A stretch of 64,000 nucleotides of DNA from NCBI GenBank assembly GCA_009712635.1, contig WASS01000015.1:806001-870000 (forward strand), in the 5' to 3' direction. The DNA comes from Hungatella sp. (GTDB taxonomy: Bacteria > Bacillota > Clostridia > Lachnospirales > Lachnospiraceae). A program made the position numbers and the translations under genes. The notes beneath the pieces were generated by a model, which saw only the letters and a program-made list of their open reading frames with translations, did not search any database and was not told where the DNA came from. Shown here one piece after another: positions 9,272-17,999 of the stretch (within the stretch, counting starts at the first letter, position 1; each line of letters starts with the position of its first letter).

Positions 9272-10546
9272 ATGGAAAAGGCAGAATGTAAATACCGCGC
9301 CTACGTGCAGATTTTAAAGGAAGAGCTGATACCGGCTATGGGCTGTACGGAACCGATTGCTCTTGCTTATGCTGCTGCAGTAGCGAAAAAGACTCTGGGA
9401 GCCATTCCGGACAAGGTGGTAGTTGGTGCCAGCGGGAGCATTATTAAAAATGTAAAATCCGTTATTGTTCCCAACACCGGTCATCTGAAAGGAATACCGG
9501 CAGCTGTAGCTGCAGGAATTGTGGCGGGAGATCCGGAAAAGGAGCTGGAAGTTATTTCCTGCGTTACACCGGACCAGATCACCGGGATGAAGCAATTTAT
9601 GGAGGAGACTGAAATAGGGGTTGTACATATTGATCATGGAATCACCTTTGATATCCTGATCACTCTGTACAAAGGATCCTCCACATGCACAGTGCGGATA
9701 GCCAATTACCATACCAACATTGTACTAATCGAAAAGGACGGGACGGTCTTAAAACAGCTGGATGCCGGCAAAGAAGAAGAGACACTGACTGACCGGAGCA
9801 TACTCAGCATGGAAGATATCTGGGATTTTATCAATACCGTTGACATTGCTGATATTAAAGAAACCCTGGACCGACAGATCCGGTACAACTGGGCCATTGC
9901 AGAGGAAGGCATGACTAATGACTACGGCGCCAATATTGGCAAAATACTGTTAAAGAGTGCCGGCAGCGACATTTCCCTGAAAGCAAAGGCTATGGCTGCC
10001 GCCGGTTCCGACGCCCGTATGAATGGCTGCGAACTTCCGGTTATCATTAACTCAGGAAGCGGCAATCAGGGAATTACGGTCTCTGTTCCGGTCATTGTCT
10101 ATGCCAGAGAATTAGGCGTCAGCGAGGAAACCATGTACCGGGCACTTGCTTTATCCAACTTAACTTCCATCCATCAGAAGACTCCCATCGGAAGATTATC
10201 CGCTTATTGCGGAGCGGTAAATGCCGGAGCTGGGGCTGGGGCTGGAATCGCTTATTTATGCGGAGGCGGCTACGAGGAAGTGATACATACCGTTGTCAAT
10301 GCGCTGGCCATTGTATCCGGTATTGTATGTGATGGGGCAAAAGCTTCCTGTGCAGCAAAGATAGCCTCTTCCATTGAAGCAGGGATCTTTGGATACAGCA
10401 TGTACAGTCATGGACAGCAGTTCCTGGATGGGGATGGTATTGTCACAAAAGGCGTAGAGGCTACGCTGAAAAACGTTGGCAGATTGGGGAAAAAAGGAAT
10501 GAAGGAGACCAACGAGGAAATTATTAAAATCATGATAGGAGAATAG
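9272..10546 (+). CDS. cyuA: CyuA/UPF0597 (YhaM) family L-cysteine desulfidase
   Basis: A 424-residue protein of the UPF0597/serine-dehydratase-alpha-like family. The diagnostic N-terminus AMGCTEPIALAYAAA carries the conserved Cys near residue 24. The glycine-rich stretches SGSGNQGITVSVPV and YCGAVNAGAGAGAGIAYLCGG hold further conserved residues. Members such as CyuA use an iron-sulfur cluster to break L-cysteine into pyruvate, sulfide and ammonia. I chose the ATG at 9272 (AAAGGA 11 bases upstream); the in-frame ATG at 9230 abuts its purine run too closely. Two bases separate its stop from the downstream symporter, so the pair forms one operon. Confidence 0.85.
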   Translation: MEKAECKYRAYVQILKEELIPAMGCTEPIALAYAAAVAKKTLGAIPDKVVVGASGSIIKNVKSVIVPNTGHLKGIPAAVAAGIVAGDPEKELEVISCVTPDQITGMKQFMEETEIGVVHIDHGITFDILITLYKGSSTCTVRIANYHTNIVLIEKDGTVLKQLDAGKEEETLTDRSILSMEDIWDFINTVDIADIKETLDRQIRYNWAIAEEGMTNDYGANIGKILLKSAGSDISLKAKAMAAAGSDARMNGCELPVIINSGSGNQGITVSVPVIVYARELGVSEETMYRALALSNLTSIHQKTPIGRLSAYCGAVNAGAGAGAGIAYLCGGGYEEVIHTVVNALAIVSGIVCDGAKASCAAKIASSIEAGIFGYSMYSHGQQFLDGDGIVTKGVEATLKNVGRLGKKGMKETNEEIIKIMIGE

Positions 10547-10548
10547 GT

Positions 10549-11745
10549 ATGAAAAAGTTAGTAAGTAGTTTACCTTTTAAATTACTGCTGGGGGTTATTG
10601 GGGGAATCTTAATCGGACAGTTGGCTGGAGAACAATTGATGAATGTTGTGGTGACAGTCAAATACATATTGAACCAGATCATTGTATTCTGCGTTCCGCT
10701 CATCATCATCGGATTTATTGCCCCATCTATCACAAGATTAGGCAATAATGCTTCTAAAATGCTGGGAATCGCTGTTTCTGCAGCTTATATTTCCTCCATA
10801 GGTGCTGCCTTGTTTTCCATGGCTGCGGGATACATTATAATCCCACATCTGTCCATCTCACCAAGTACAGATGGCTTAAAGGAGCTTCCCGGTATTGTAT
10901 TCCAGCTGGATATCCCTCAGATTATGCCGGTTATGAGTGCTCTGGTATTTTCACTTTTACTGGGTCTTGCTGCAACCTGGACAAAAGCTGCAGCAATTAC
11001 TCAGGTATTGGAGGAATTTCAGGAAATTGTCCTGTCCATTGTAACAAAGGTCGTCATACCCGTTCTTCCTGTTTTTATCGCGTTTACATTCTGCGCTCTT
11101 TCTTATGAAGGAACCATCACTAAACAGCTGCCTGTTTTCCTTCAGGTAGTGTTAATCGTTATGGTTGGACACTATATCTGGCTGGCAGTTCTGTATCTGA
11201 TTGGAGGCGCCTATTCCAGAAAAAATCCATTGGACGTTCTGCGTAATTACGGTCCAGCCTACATCACTGCAGTAGGAACCATGTCATCGGCAGCCACTCT
11301 TGCGGTCGCTTTAAAATGTGCTAAAAAATCACAGCCCACGTTAAGAGAAGATATGGTGGATTTTGGTATCCCGCTTTTTGCAAACATTCACTTATGCGGA
11401 TCTGTGCTCACCGAAGTTTTCTTTGTCATGACTGTATCAAAGATCCTTTACGGTTATATTCCGTCTCTTGGCTCCATGCTTTTGTTCTGCGCCCTGTTGG
11501 GTGTATTTGCAATCGGTGCACCAGGCGTTCCCGGAGGAACGGTTATGGCATCTCTCGGTCTGATCACAGGAGTTTTAGGTTTTGATGAAATGGGTACTGC
11601 ACTTATGCTTACCATCTTTGCACTCCAGGACAGTTTTGGAACTGCATGCAATGTAACGGGAGACGGAGCTCTCACCATGATTCTCACCGGTTTTGCAGAA
11701 AAACACGGAATTAAAAACCAGAAATTAGAATCTGGAATGTCATAA
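10549..11745 (+). CDS. Dicarboxylate/amino acid:cation (DAACS) symporter
   Basis: A 398-residue membrane protein with 8 or more hydrophobic helices. The family-typical AYITAVGTMSSAATLAVAL (serine-rich hairpin) and the GAPGVPGGTVMASLG and DSFGTACNVTGDGA regions form the substrate and sodium sites of GltP/SstT-like carriers. An AGGAG at 10538-10542 overlaps the end of cyuA, so translation is probably coupled. Uptake of cysteine or another small amino acid for the desulfidase is inferred from the operon. E. coli CyuP, by contrast, belongs to a different transporter family. Confidence 0.88.
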   Translation: MKKLVSSLPFKLLLGVIGGILIGQLAGEQLMNVVVTVKYILNQIIVFCVPLIIIGFIAPSITRLGNNASKMLGIAVSAAYISSIGAALFSMAAGYIIIPHLSISPSTDGLKELPGIVFQLDIPQIMPVMSALVFSLLLGLAATWTKAAAITQVLEEFQEIVLSIVTKVVIPVLPVFIAFTFCALSYEGTITKQLPVFLQVVLIVMVGHYIWLAVLYLIGGAYSRKNPLDVLRNYGPAYITAVGTMSSAATLAVALKCAKKSQPTLREDMVDFGIPLFANIHLCGSVLTEVFFVMTVSKILYGYIPSLGSMLLFCALLGVFAIGAPGVPGGTVMASLGLITGVLGFDEMGTALMLTIFALQDSFGTACNVTGDGALTMILTGFAEKHGIKNQKLESGMS

Positions 11746-11746
11746 A

Positions 11747-11791
11747 CAAAAAGGGTCCTGGCAAAGAATAAAGTTTCTCTGCCAGGACCCT
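11747..11791 (-). terminator. Terminator downstream of uxuB
   Basis: An 11-bp perfect stem (GGGTCCTGGCA with TGCCAGGACCC, plus 11753-11763 and 11780-11790) is followed by TTTTTG only on the minus strand. It therefore ends the uxuAB transcript. On the plus side there is a hairpin but no T tract after the symporter gene. Confidence 0.8.
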
Positions 11792-11804
11792 GATTGCATC
11801 CTTA

Positions 11805-13415
11805 TTAATTCAGCTCACGCTTCAGTGTTTCTCTTACTGCTCCTGCTCCGGTAATCTGGGCACAGAACATCTCTTCAATTTTTTCTCCAATGCCTGCCTG
11901 GTAAAGGTCAATTCCGAAAATATGCTCATTAGAGAGAATTTCCTTCAGCTGTCCATGATACGTCTCCGGTTTACCAAACTCAATTCCTTTCAGCTTTTCT
12001 GTCAGCTCAGGAATCATAGGATCAGAGGAAAGTTCAAATGCCTTACCCTGGTCATCCACTGCCAGAAGATAGCGGCACCAGCCTGCAATTGCCAGTGGAA
12101 TTGCTTTTAATTTTTTTGCATCTCCGTATTTTTCCACATATGCCTTAATGGTTTCACCGTAACGGATTCCCACCTTCTGAGATGTATCCGTAGCGATTCG
12201 CTGAGGTGTATCAGGCATAAAAGGATTGGGGATTCTGACACGGATCACTTCGTCTACGAATTCCAGTGGAGACAGAATTCCCGGGTCAGTCACTACCGGC
12301 ATTCCTTCAACCGGACCGATTTCATGAACCAGACGGTTCAGTTCTACATCCTTCATCTCATCTGCAATCAGATCATATCCAAGAACACAGCCATAAACAG
12401 CCAGCGCTGTGTGCAGCGGATTTAAGCAGGTGGTAACTTTCATACGCTCTACTTTATTGACTGTATCCCGGTCTGTCATATACACACCGGCTTTCTCAAG
12501 CGCCGGTCTTCCGTTAGGGAATTTGTCTTCAATTACCAGATACTGGGGTCCTTCTGCATTAACAAATGGTGCAATGTAGGTTTTTTTGGAAGTGATCACC
12601 GGAGCCATATCCTCAACTCCTGCTTTTTCCAGTTCGCTGCATACGGAATCTGCAGGACGTGGTGTGATCTTGTCAATCATGGACCAGGGGAAGGAAACTA
12701 CTGATTCATCTTCCAGATAATCAACAAATGCTTTTTCTGCAAATCCCCTGCTCTCCCACTCTTTTGCAACTGTCACGATGGACTGTTTCAGTTTTTCACC
12801 ATTATGAGAGCAGTTATCCATAGAAACCACTGCCAGAGGTGCTTTATTTGCTTTAAACCGTTCAAGGAGAAGTGCACATACCACAGCCATGGCAGATACT
12901 GCTTTCTCAGGACCATTTTCCAGATCTGCTAAGATAAATGGGAAATAATTTCCTTCGGTTCCTTTCAGTGCATAGCCTTTCTCTGTAATGGTGAAAGAAG
13001 CCATCTGAAGTTCCGGATTAACAAAGATCTCTTTCAGACGATTCCACTCAGCTGCTACACCAGACTGGGCTCTGACTGCTTCTGTCAGGGAGCCGATCAC
13101 CTTTTTTCCAGTAGAACCATCTGCGTTCAGGGTTACTGCAAGAACCAGATTATCATATGGATCGTAGATCTTATCAATTACATCAAAGTCAAAGGTCTCT
13201 ACACAGGTGATTCCCTTAGTGCTCTCGCCCTGTGCAATTAAGGTATCTGCAATTCCACCGATAAAGATACGGAAGATATTACCTGCGCCAAAATGCACCC
13301 AGACCGGTGACTCTTTTGTTTCTCTGACCACTGTTTCAATGTCATAAAGCGGAAGGCTGATTCCAGCTGCCTCCCAGGCTTCTTTATTCTTTAAACCTTC
13401 TAATGTCAGCTTCAT
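11805..13415 (-). CDS. uxuB: D-mannonate oxidoreductase (fructuronate reductase)
   Basis: A 536-residue member of the long-chain mannitol dehydrogenase family. The nucleotide-binding start is VWVHFGAGNIFRIF (about residues 38-51). The family catalytic pattern K-x5-N-x2-H is visible in KVTTCLNPLHTALAVYG. It reduces D-fructuronate to D-mannonate with NADH in hexuronate breakdown. It lies 15 bp downstream of the mannonate dehydratase gene, in the same operon. The family also contains mannitol and tagaturonate enzymes, but the uxuA neighbour makes UxuB by far the best call. Confidence 0.92.
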   Translation of the reverse strand: MKLTLEGLKNKEAWEAAGISLPLYDIETVVRETKESPVWVHFGAGNIFRIFIGGIADTLIAQGESTKGITCVETFDFDVIDKIYDPYDNLVLAVTLNADGSTGKKVIGSLTEAVRAQSGVAAEWNRLKEIFVNPELQMASFTITEKGYALKGTEGNYFPFILADLENGPEKAVSAMAVVCALLLERFKANKAPLAVVSMDNCSHNGEKLKQSIVTVAKEWESRGFAEKAFVDYLEDESVVSFPWSMIDKITPRPADSVCSELEKAGVEDMAPVITSKKTYIAPFVNAEGPQYLVIEDKFPNGRPALEKAGVYMTDRDTVNKVERMKVTTCLNPLHTALAVYGCVLGYDLIADEMKDVELNRLVHEIGPVEGMPVVTDPGILSPLEFVDEVIRVRIPNPFMPDTPQRIATDTSQKVGIRYGETIKAYVEKYGDAKKLKAIPLAIAGWCRYLLAVDDQGKAFELSSDPMIPELTEKLKGIEFGKPETYHGQLKEILSNEHIFGIDLYQAGIGEKIEEMFCAQITGAGAVRETLKRELN

Positions 13416-13430
13416 ACCGGCACTGCCTCC

Positions 13431-14504
13431 TTAGTTTTTCCCTGATTCCTTATCAATGGCTTCCCATAATCCCTCAAGATATACTGCACCCAGTGCTCTG
13501 TCATAAAGACCATATCCAGGCATGGCAACCTCGTCCCAAATCATTCTTCCATGATCCGGACGAATTACACCGTCAAATCCTGTTTCATACAGTGCTTTCA
13601 TAATTGCATGCATGTCCATGGATCCATCAGAAGAAAGATGAGCTGCTTCTTCGAAATCTCTGTCGCTGTTATATTTTAAGTTTCTTACGTGTGCAAATGG
13701 AATTCTTCCTTTTGCAGTTCTGATTATATCACAGATATCGTTAGCTGGATTGGAACCAAGAGATCCTGTACATAAGGTAATACCGTTGTATGGCTTGTCA
13801 ACTGCCTTTAACAGTCTTTCAATCCATTCTTTGTTGCGTACGATTCTTGGAAGACCAAAGATCGGCCAGGCCGGATCATCTGGATGAATACCCATTCTGA
13901 TGTCATATTTTTCGCAAACTTCACCAATTGACTCCAGGAAATAAACAAGGTTATTAAACAGCTGCTCTTCATCAATATCTTTGTATGCTTCAAATAAAGA
14001 TTCCAGACGGGACAGACGCTCTGGCTCCCAGCCTGGCATTACAAAGCCGTTGGACATCTTTTCTACAGATTCTTTCATATGTGCAGGGTCGATTTCATCT
14101 ACTACATCCTGATTATAGGCAAGTACGGTTGATCCATCCGGACGTACTCTTGCAAGATCGGAACGTGTCCAGTCAAATACAGGCATAAAATTGTAGCAAA
14201 CCATATGAATTCCGGCTTTTCCAAGATTTTCAAGAGTTTCAATATAATTAGCAATATGCTGTTCCCGTTTCTCTGTACCAATCTTAATATCATCAGAGAT
14301 ATTAACGGATTCAATTCCTGCAATGGTAAGGCCTTCTTCTTCAACTACTCTTTTCAGTTCAGCAATCTCTGCTTCTGTCCAGACTTCTCCTGCCTGCTTT
14401 CCCATCAGAGTTGTGATAACACTTTTCACTCCAGGTATCTGTTTGATTTGTTTCAGGGACACACTGTCATATCCTGGTCCATACCAGCGTAAAGTCATTT
14501 CCAT
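13431..14504 (-). CDS. uxuA: Mannonate dehydratase
   Basis: A 357-residue TIM-barrel enzyme that dehydrates D-mannonate to 2-keto-3-deoxygluconate. It begins MEMTLRWYGPGYDSVSLK and contains the family segments GIHPDDPAWPIFGLPR and RPDHGRMIWDE, which carry metal-binding His and Asp. I start it at the ATG at 14502-14504 because AGGAGG (plus 14514-14519) is nine bases away; the in-frame ATG at 14528 precedes that site. It is the first gene of the uxuAB pair. A TATAAT on the minus strand at plus 14572-14577 is a possible -10. Confidence 0.95.
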   Translation of the reverse strand: MEMTLRWYGPGYDSVSLKQIKQIPGVKSVITTLMGKQAGEVWTEAEIAELKRVVEEEGLTIAGIESVNISDDIKIGTEKREQHIANYIETLENLGKAGIHMVCYNFMPVFDWTRSDLARVRPDGSTVLAYNQDVVDEIDPAHMKESVEKMSNGFVMPGWEPERLSRLESLFEAYKDIDEEQLFNNLVYFLESIGEVCEKYDIRMGIHPDDPAWPIFGLPRIVRNKEWIERLLKAVDKPYNGITLCTGSLGSNPANDICDIIRTAKGRIPFAHVRNLKYNSDRDFEEAAHLSSDGSMDMHAIMKALYETGFDGVIRPDHGRMIWDEVAMPGYGLYDRALGAVYLEGLWEAIDKESGKN

Positions 14505-14908
14505 CGTTTTGTTCCTCCTGTTTTGCAATCAATTATTGTTTTACTTTATCATGAGGCCGGCACATAATAAGTCCTGTCCTATTATATGCTAGTATTGCCC
14601 AGCCAACCAAACATGTATGAATTTCTCTTTTACATGTCTTTCTATCTTGTATGGTAGTATATTACGAAGAAATATTCAATATGTAATTTTGTATATTTTT
14701 TATCTTGTTTTTTGTGCAACATGACATATTTTCACTTTTATCCCTTATATCATTGACATTTGCCTGCTTTCAAAGCATGATACTTGTATACAAGTTATTG
14801 CCTATTTTCAGGGGTTATAAATAAAACAATAGATAAACTTGCTGTTCAGTAGTATACTAACCGTATGTTCCTGCCTGCAGGATTTATATTTTGATAAGAG
14901 AGGATTTT
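14505..14908. other. uxuA-regulator intergenic region
   Basis: About 400 bp of AT-rich sequence between divergent genes. It holds the 14-bp palindrome annotated separately, a minus-strand TATAAT, and a TATACT at 14853-14858 that may be the -10 for the regulator. I see no small ORF or structured RNA in it. Confidence 0.5.
14782..14795. promoter_or_regulatory. Candidate uronate-regulator operator
   Basis: ACTTGTATACAAGT is a perfect 14-bp palindrome in the uxuA/GntR intergenic region. Its TTGTATACAA core resembles the TTGGTATACCAA core of E. coli ExuR/UxuR sites, which are read by FadR-type GntR proteins like the adjacent one. Binding is inferred. Confidence 0.6.
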
Positions 14909-15586
14909 ATGAAATTGTTCGATCGGTCTCCCGGAGAGAATGCCAGAAATTATGCGATACGCGTTCTTCTCTATAATATTATTAATTTAGAGCTTGCTCC
15001 AGGAAGTGCAGTAAGTGAAAACGAGCTTTCTTCCACTTTGAATCTTTCAAGAACACCAGTCAGAGAAGCGCTGATTGAACTTAGTAAATCCAGCTTAGTT
15101 GAAATACTGCCCCAGCGGGGAAGTTATATTTCTAAAATAGATTATGAACGAATTGAAGAAGCCCGCTTTATGAGGCTTGTTTTAGAGAACGCTGTGGTAA
15201 AGCTTGCCTGCGAAAGCCCTGAACCGGTGGACTTAAAGAAGCTGAAGGATAATATCAGTGAGCAGAAGTTCTGTCTGGAACAGGAAGACACCGCCAGATT
15301 CTTTCCTCTGGATAATGAATTTCACATGCTTTTATTCCAGTCCGTAAATAAGGCCAGAACATTTGAGGTCATCCAGTCCCAGATGGTACATTTTGACCGG
15401 ATCAGAACGCTTTCCTTAAAGTCCAGTAAACCCACCAAGATCGTGGAAGATCATGAGAATATTATCTATGCCATCGAGCGCAGGGATACAGAGCTGGCCG
15501 AGATTCTGATGACCAGACATATCAACAGACACCAGATGGAAAAATCAGAACTTGTGGCAGCATTTCCCGACTATTTTATTCAATAA
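14909..15586 (+). CDS. GntR family (FadR-type, FCD domain) regulator of hexuronate genes
   Basis: A 226-residue protein with an N-terminal winged helix (about residues 8-75, recognition region LNLSRTPVREALIEL) and an FCD effector domain (about residues 85-210, with DNEFHMLLF and metal/ligand His residues). I start it at 14909 because AGAGAGGA (14897-14904) sits just upstream; an in-frame start at 14891 comes before it. It is divergent from uxuAB and close to a palindromic site, so local repression relieved by a uronate intermediate is the likely role. A terminator follows directly. Confidence 0.88.
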   Translation: MKLFDRSPGENARNYAIRVLLYNIINLELAPGSAVSENELSSTLNLSRTPVREALIELSKSSLVEILPQRGSYISKIDYERIEEARFMRLVLENAVVKLACESPEPVDLKKLKDNISEQKFCLEQEDTARFFPLDNEFHMLLFQSVNKARTFEVIQSQMVHFDRIRTLSLKSSKPTKIVEDHENIIYAIERRDTELAEILMTRHINRHQMEKSELVAAFPDYFIQ

Positions 15587-15589
15587 TAA

Positions 15590-15632
15590 AAAATCCCTCT
15601 CAGACAACGACTATGTCCAAGAGGGATTTTTC
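15590..15632 (+). terminator. Terminator after the GntR regulator
   Basis: AAAATCCCTCT pairs with AGAGGGATTTTT across a roughly 20-base loop, ending in T5, just after the stop at 15586. Confidence 0.8.
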
Positions 15633-15650
15633 AGATATTTTGTTTTTTTA

Positions 15651-15680
15651 TTGGTATATTTATAAGATGACACATATAAT
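15651..15680 (+). promoter_or_regulatory. Promoter of the holin-like toxin mRNA
   Basis: TTGGTA (15651-15656), an 18-bp spacer and a perfect TATAAT (15675-15680). A transcript would start near 15687 and carry a roughly 70-base leader before the toxin ATG. Confidence 0.65.
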
Positions 15681-15703
15681 TATACTGGCAGGTACAAACT
15701 GCT

Positions 15704-15728
15704 GGCAATCGTGTATAGGGTGGTAGGC
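15704..15728 (+). repeat. 5' arm of long-range inverted repeat around the toxin
   Basis: This 25-base leader segment (GGCAATCG, about five unmatched bases, AGGGTGGT, one mismatch, GGC) is complementary to 15904-15928 downstream of the toxin terminator hairpin. About 19 positions pair. Type I toxin mRNAs often fold their 5' and 3' ends together to stay inactive, but here the 3' arm lies beyond the hairpin. Pairing therefore needs read-through, or it may reflect antisense pairing in trans. Confidence 0.6.
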
Positions 15729-15759
15729 CTCGATTCTACATAGAATGGAGGTGTTGCTC

Positions 15760-15846
15760 ATGAAGAATTATGACTTTAAGGACCTAATGTCTTTTGGTAT
15801 GTTCCTTCTGGCACTGCTGACATTCGTCTTTATGACGTGTCATTAA
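15760..15846 (+). CDS. Putative holin-like type I toxin peptide
   Basis: A 28-residue peptide from ATG 15760 to TAA 15844-15846, with a strong ATGGAGGTG ribosome site at 15746-15753. It has a short polar N-terminus (MKNYDFKDLMSFG) and a single hydrophobic helix (FLLALLTFVF) ending TCH. The SFGMFLLALL pattern matches the small holin-like toxin family of Firmicutes type I toxin-antitoxin loci (TxpA/BsrG-type). Such peptides insert in the membrane and are silenced by an antisense RNA. It is unusually short at the C-terminus: many relatives have a charged tail. Toxicity is inferred. Confidence 0.75.
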   Translation: MKNYDFKDLMSFGMFLLALLTFVFMTCH

Positions 15847-15848
15847 CC

Positions 15849-15893
15849 GCAAAAAGCCTTCCCTGTACTTTGGCCGGTCGGGAAGGTTTTTGC
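15849..15893. terminator. Bidirectional terminator of toxin mRNA and antisense RNA
   Basis: GCAAAAAGCCTTCCC (15849-15863) pairs with GGGAAGGTTTTTGC (15880-15893). The A/T-rich stem base gives a T tract in both directions, so it can end the rightward toxin message and the leftward antisense RNA. Confidence 0.75.
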
Positions 15894-15903
15894 TTTTCAA
15901 CTT

Positions 15904-15928
15904 AGCCAACCACCCTGTGGCGATTGCC
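15904..15928 (+). repeat. 3' arm of long-range inverted repeat around the toxin
   Basis: Reverse complement of 15704-15728 with a few mismatches (AGCC, AACCACCCTG, CGATTGCC in order). It also lies within the 5' end of the predicted antisense RNA. The antisense RNA start therefore has the same sequence as the toxin leader, with mismatches, rather than its complement. Confidence 0.6.
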
Positions 15929-15940
15929 TTTCTTTATTAT

Positions 15941-15968
15941 ATTATACCTGCAGTATAAAATATTACAA
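15941..15968 (-). promoter_or_regulatory. Promoter of the antisense RNA
   Basis: On the minus strand TTGTAA (plus 15963-15968), a 16-bp spacer and a perfect TATAAT (plus 15941-15946). No minus-strand ORF follows it before the terminator, which fits a non-coding RNA. Confidence 0.65.
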
Positions 15969-16016
15969 GTACAGGCATTTATTTTAAATTCATTTCAGAA
16001 ATTTCTAGCAATCCCC

Positions 16017-17090
16017 TTAATTTTCATTCAGTCTGGCAAGCTTTTCTGCCTGATCTGCTGCAATCAGAGAATCTAAAAGTTCGTATATATCTCCATTCAT
16101 AATGGAATCAATCTTATAAAGAGTCAGCTTAATCCGATGATCGGTCACACGGCCCTGAGGGAAATTGTAGGTTCTGATCTTCTCAGACCGGTCACCTGTA
16201 CCAATCTGGCTTCTGCGGGCCTCTGACTCAGAATTCTGTCTCTTCTCCAACTCAATATCATAAAGCTTGGAACGAAGCAGGCGGAAAGCCTTCTCCTTGT
16301 TCTGAAGCTGGGATTTTTCAGTCTGGCTGTAAATTACAATGCCAGTAGGCATATGTGTCAGACGAACAGCAGAATCCGTTGTGTTGACGCACTGTCCGCC
16401 GTTACCGGAAGCACGCATAACATCGATTCTTACGTCCTTATCTTCAATCACTACATCCACATCTTCCGCTTCCGGCATAACAGCCACAGTAGCCGTAGAC
16501 GTATGGATTCTTCCGCCGCTCTCCGTCTCCGGTACTCTCTGAACACGGTGAACGCCGCTTTCGTATTTCATCTTGGAATAAGCGCCTTTTCCTGTGATCA
16601 TGGCAACAACTTCCTTAAAACCGCCGATACCGTTCTCATTAACGCTGATTAACTCAACTTTCCATCTCTGAGCTTCTGCATAATTGACATACATACGGTA
16701 CAGCTCAGAAGCGAAAAGGGCTGCCTCGTCGCCGCCAGCTCCTGCACGGATCTCCAGCATGATATTCTTATCATCATTGGGATCTTTAGGTAAAAGAAGT
16801 ATTTTCAGCTCCTGTTCCAACTGTTCAATGCGCTTTTTAGCATCGGATAATTCCTCCTTTGCCATATCCCGCATCTCTTCATCGCTCTCTTCTTCAAGAA
16901 GAGCAACACTTTCTTCCACGGTTTGTTTTGCTTTCTTATACTGGGTATAAGCTTCCACCAGGTCTGCTAAATCTGCCTGTTCCTTCATCAGCTTCCGAAA
17001 ACGGTTCTGATCTTCTGCAACAGACGGGTTATTCAGTTCCTGCATCAGCTCTTCATAATGAATTAATATATCATCTAAACGATCAAACAT
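16017..17090 (-). CDS. prfA: Peptide chain release factor 1
   Basis: A 357-residue class I release factor that reads UAA and UAG. The GGQ motif ([18 protein letters not shown]) that triggers peptidyl-tRNA hydrolysis is present. The P-x-T codon-recognition tripeptide appears as PET in [16 protein letters not shown], which marks RF1 rather than RF2 (SPF). The ATG at 17088-17090 has GGAGGATACCA before it; the in-frame ATG at 17114 does not. It lies 39 bp downstream of prmC, whose product methylates the GGQ glutamine, the usual bacterial pairing. Confidence 0.97.
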   Translation of the reverse strand: MFDRLDDILIHYEELMQELNNPSVAEDQNRFRKLMKEQADLADLVEAYTQYKKAKQTVEESVALLEEESDEEMRDMAKEELSDAKKRIEQLEQELKILLLPKDPNDDKNIMLEIRAGAGGDEAALFASELYRMYVNYAEAQRWKVELISVNENGIGGFKEVVAMITGKGAYSKMKYESGVHRVQRVPETESGGRIHTSTATVAVMPEAEDVDVVIEDKDVRIDVMRASGNGGQCVNTTDSAVRLTHMPTGIVIYSQTEKSQLQNKEKAFRLLRSKLYDIELEKRQNSESEARRSQIGTGDRSEKIRTYNFPQGRVTDHRIKLTLYKIDSIMNGDIYELLDSLIAADQAEKLARLNEN

Positions 17091-17129
17091 TGGTATCCTC
17101 CAAAATCTCACCAAAAGGGTCTATGCCCA

Positions 17130-17999
17130 TTATTTTTCTAAACTTCCGCTCACTACGCGGTCCAGCCCCGCTGCATCGCACCATGACCGGATGTTGACAA
17201 AACCTGCTTCCCGAAGCAATGCGCTGACTGCATCTTTTTGATCGTAACCGATTTCCAGATAAAGCGCACCGCCAGGATTTAAGTAATTCCGGCCTTCTGC
17301 TGCCAGCTTTCTGTAAAAATAAAGGCCGTCCTCTTTCCCGTCAAGAGCCAGAAACGGCTCATAATCACGAACCTCCGGCTGCAGCTGGCTGATTACATCG
17401 GTGGGAATGTAGGGTGGATTGGACACAATCACATCAAATGTTTCATCTGACCCAAGGCCATTAAATAAATCGCTTAACAGGAATGTAATTTTCTCTTTCC
17501 CTAAAATAGCTTCCCCGTTTCTCTTCGCTACCTTTAACGCTTCATCAGAAATGTCTGCTGCCACAACCGATTCAAACCCGCCAAGCCTGGCAAGGCTGAC
17601 AGCGATACACCCGCTTCCGGTGCACAGATCAAGCACCCTGGGATTCCTGCCCTTATAATCCTTTAAAATCTGTTCCACCAGAGTTTCTGTATCCTGTCTG
17701 GGAATGAGAACATGCTCATTGACAAAAAATTCCAGACCCATAAATTCCCTGCTCCCGGTTATCTGCTGAAGTGGAATTCTCTTCTCACGAAGAGCAAGCA
17801 TATGGTAAAAATCACGGATTGATTCTCCCGATTTCTCTGTTTCATTCATGGTCCTGTTCCGGTCGATCAGAAAATGAGTCAGATCTGTATGGAATGCTTC
17901 AAGCAGTAAATATCTGGCATCAATCTCAGCTTCCTGTATCCCAGCTTTCATAAGCCGGTCAGTTCCTTCTTCCAATAGCTGATTTAACGTTACGCTCAT
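17130..17999 (-). CDS. prmC: Release factor glutamine N5-methyltransferase
   Basis: A 289-residue SAM-dependent methyltransferase that modifies the GGQ glutamine of RF1 and RF2. The N-terminal helical domain spans about residues 1-85. The SAM site VLDLCTGSGCIAVSLA and the catalytic NPPY motif (VSNPPYIPTDV) follow. Its ATG overlaps the TGA of the upstream DUF1385 gene (17996-17999), indicating coupled translation, and prfA follows. Confidence 0.95.
   Translation of the reverse strand: MSVTLNQLLEEGTDRLMKAGIQEAEIDARYLLLEAFHTDLTHFLIDRNRTMNETEKSGESIRDFYHMLALREKRIPLQQITGSREFMGLEFFVNEHVLIPRQDTETLVEQILKDYKGRNPRVLDLCTGSGCIAVSLARLGGFESVVAADISDEALKVAKRNGEAILGKEKITFLLSDLFNGLGSDETFDVIVSNPPYIPTDVISQLQPEVRDYEPFLALDGKEDGLYFYRKLAAEGRNYLNPGGALYLEIGYDQKDAVSALLREAGFVNIRSWCDAAGLDRVVSGSLEK

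Larger units (their letters stand above)
15849..15934 (-). ncRNA. Predicted antisense RNA antitoxin
   Basis: A minus-strand promoter (TTGTAA, 16 bp, TATAAT; plus 15941-15968) would start an RNA near 15934 that runs left across the 3' untranslated part of the toxin message. It would stop at the bidirectional hairpin, giving roughly 85 nt. This convergent overlapping layout is that of RatA/TxpA-type loci. The ends are estimated from promoter and hairpin only. Confidence 0.6.

Noticed and set aside
13403-13603. Many short opposite-strand ORFs inside long genes (this one in uxuA/uxuB)
   Set aside because: They lie antisense to well-supported coding genes, lack ribosome sites and show no family resemblance.
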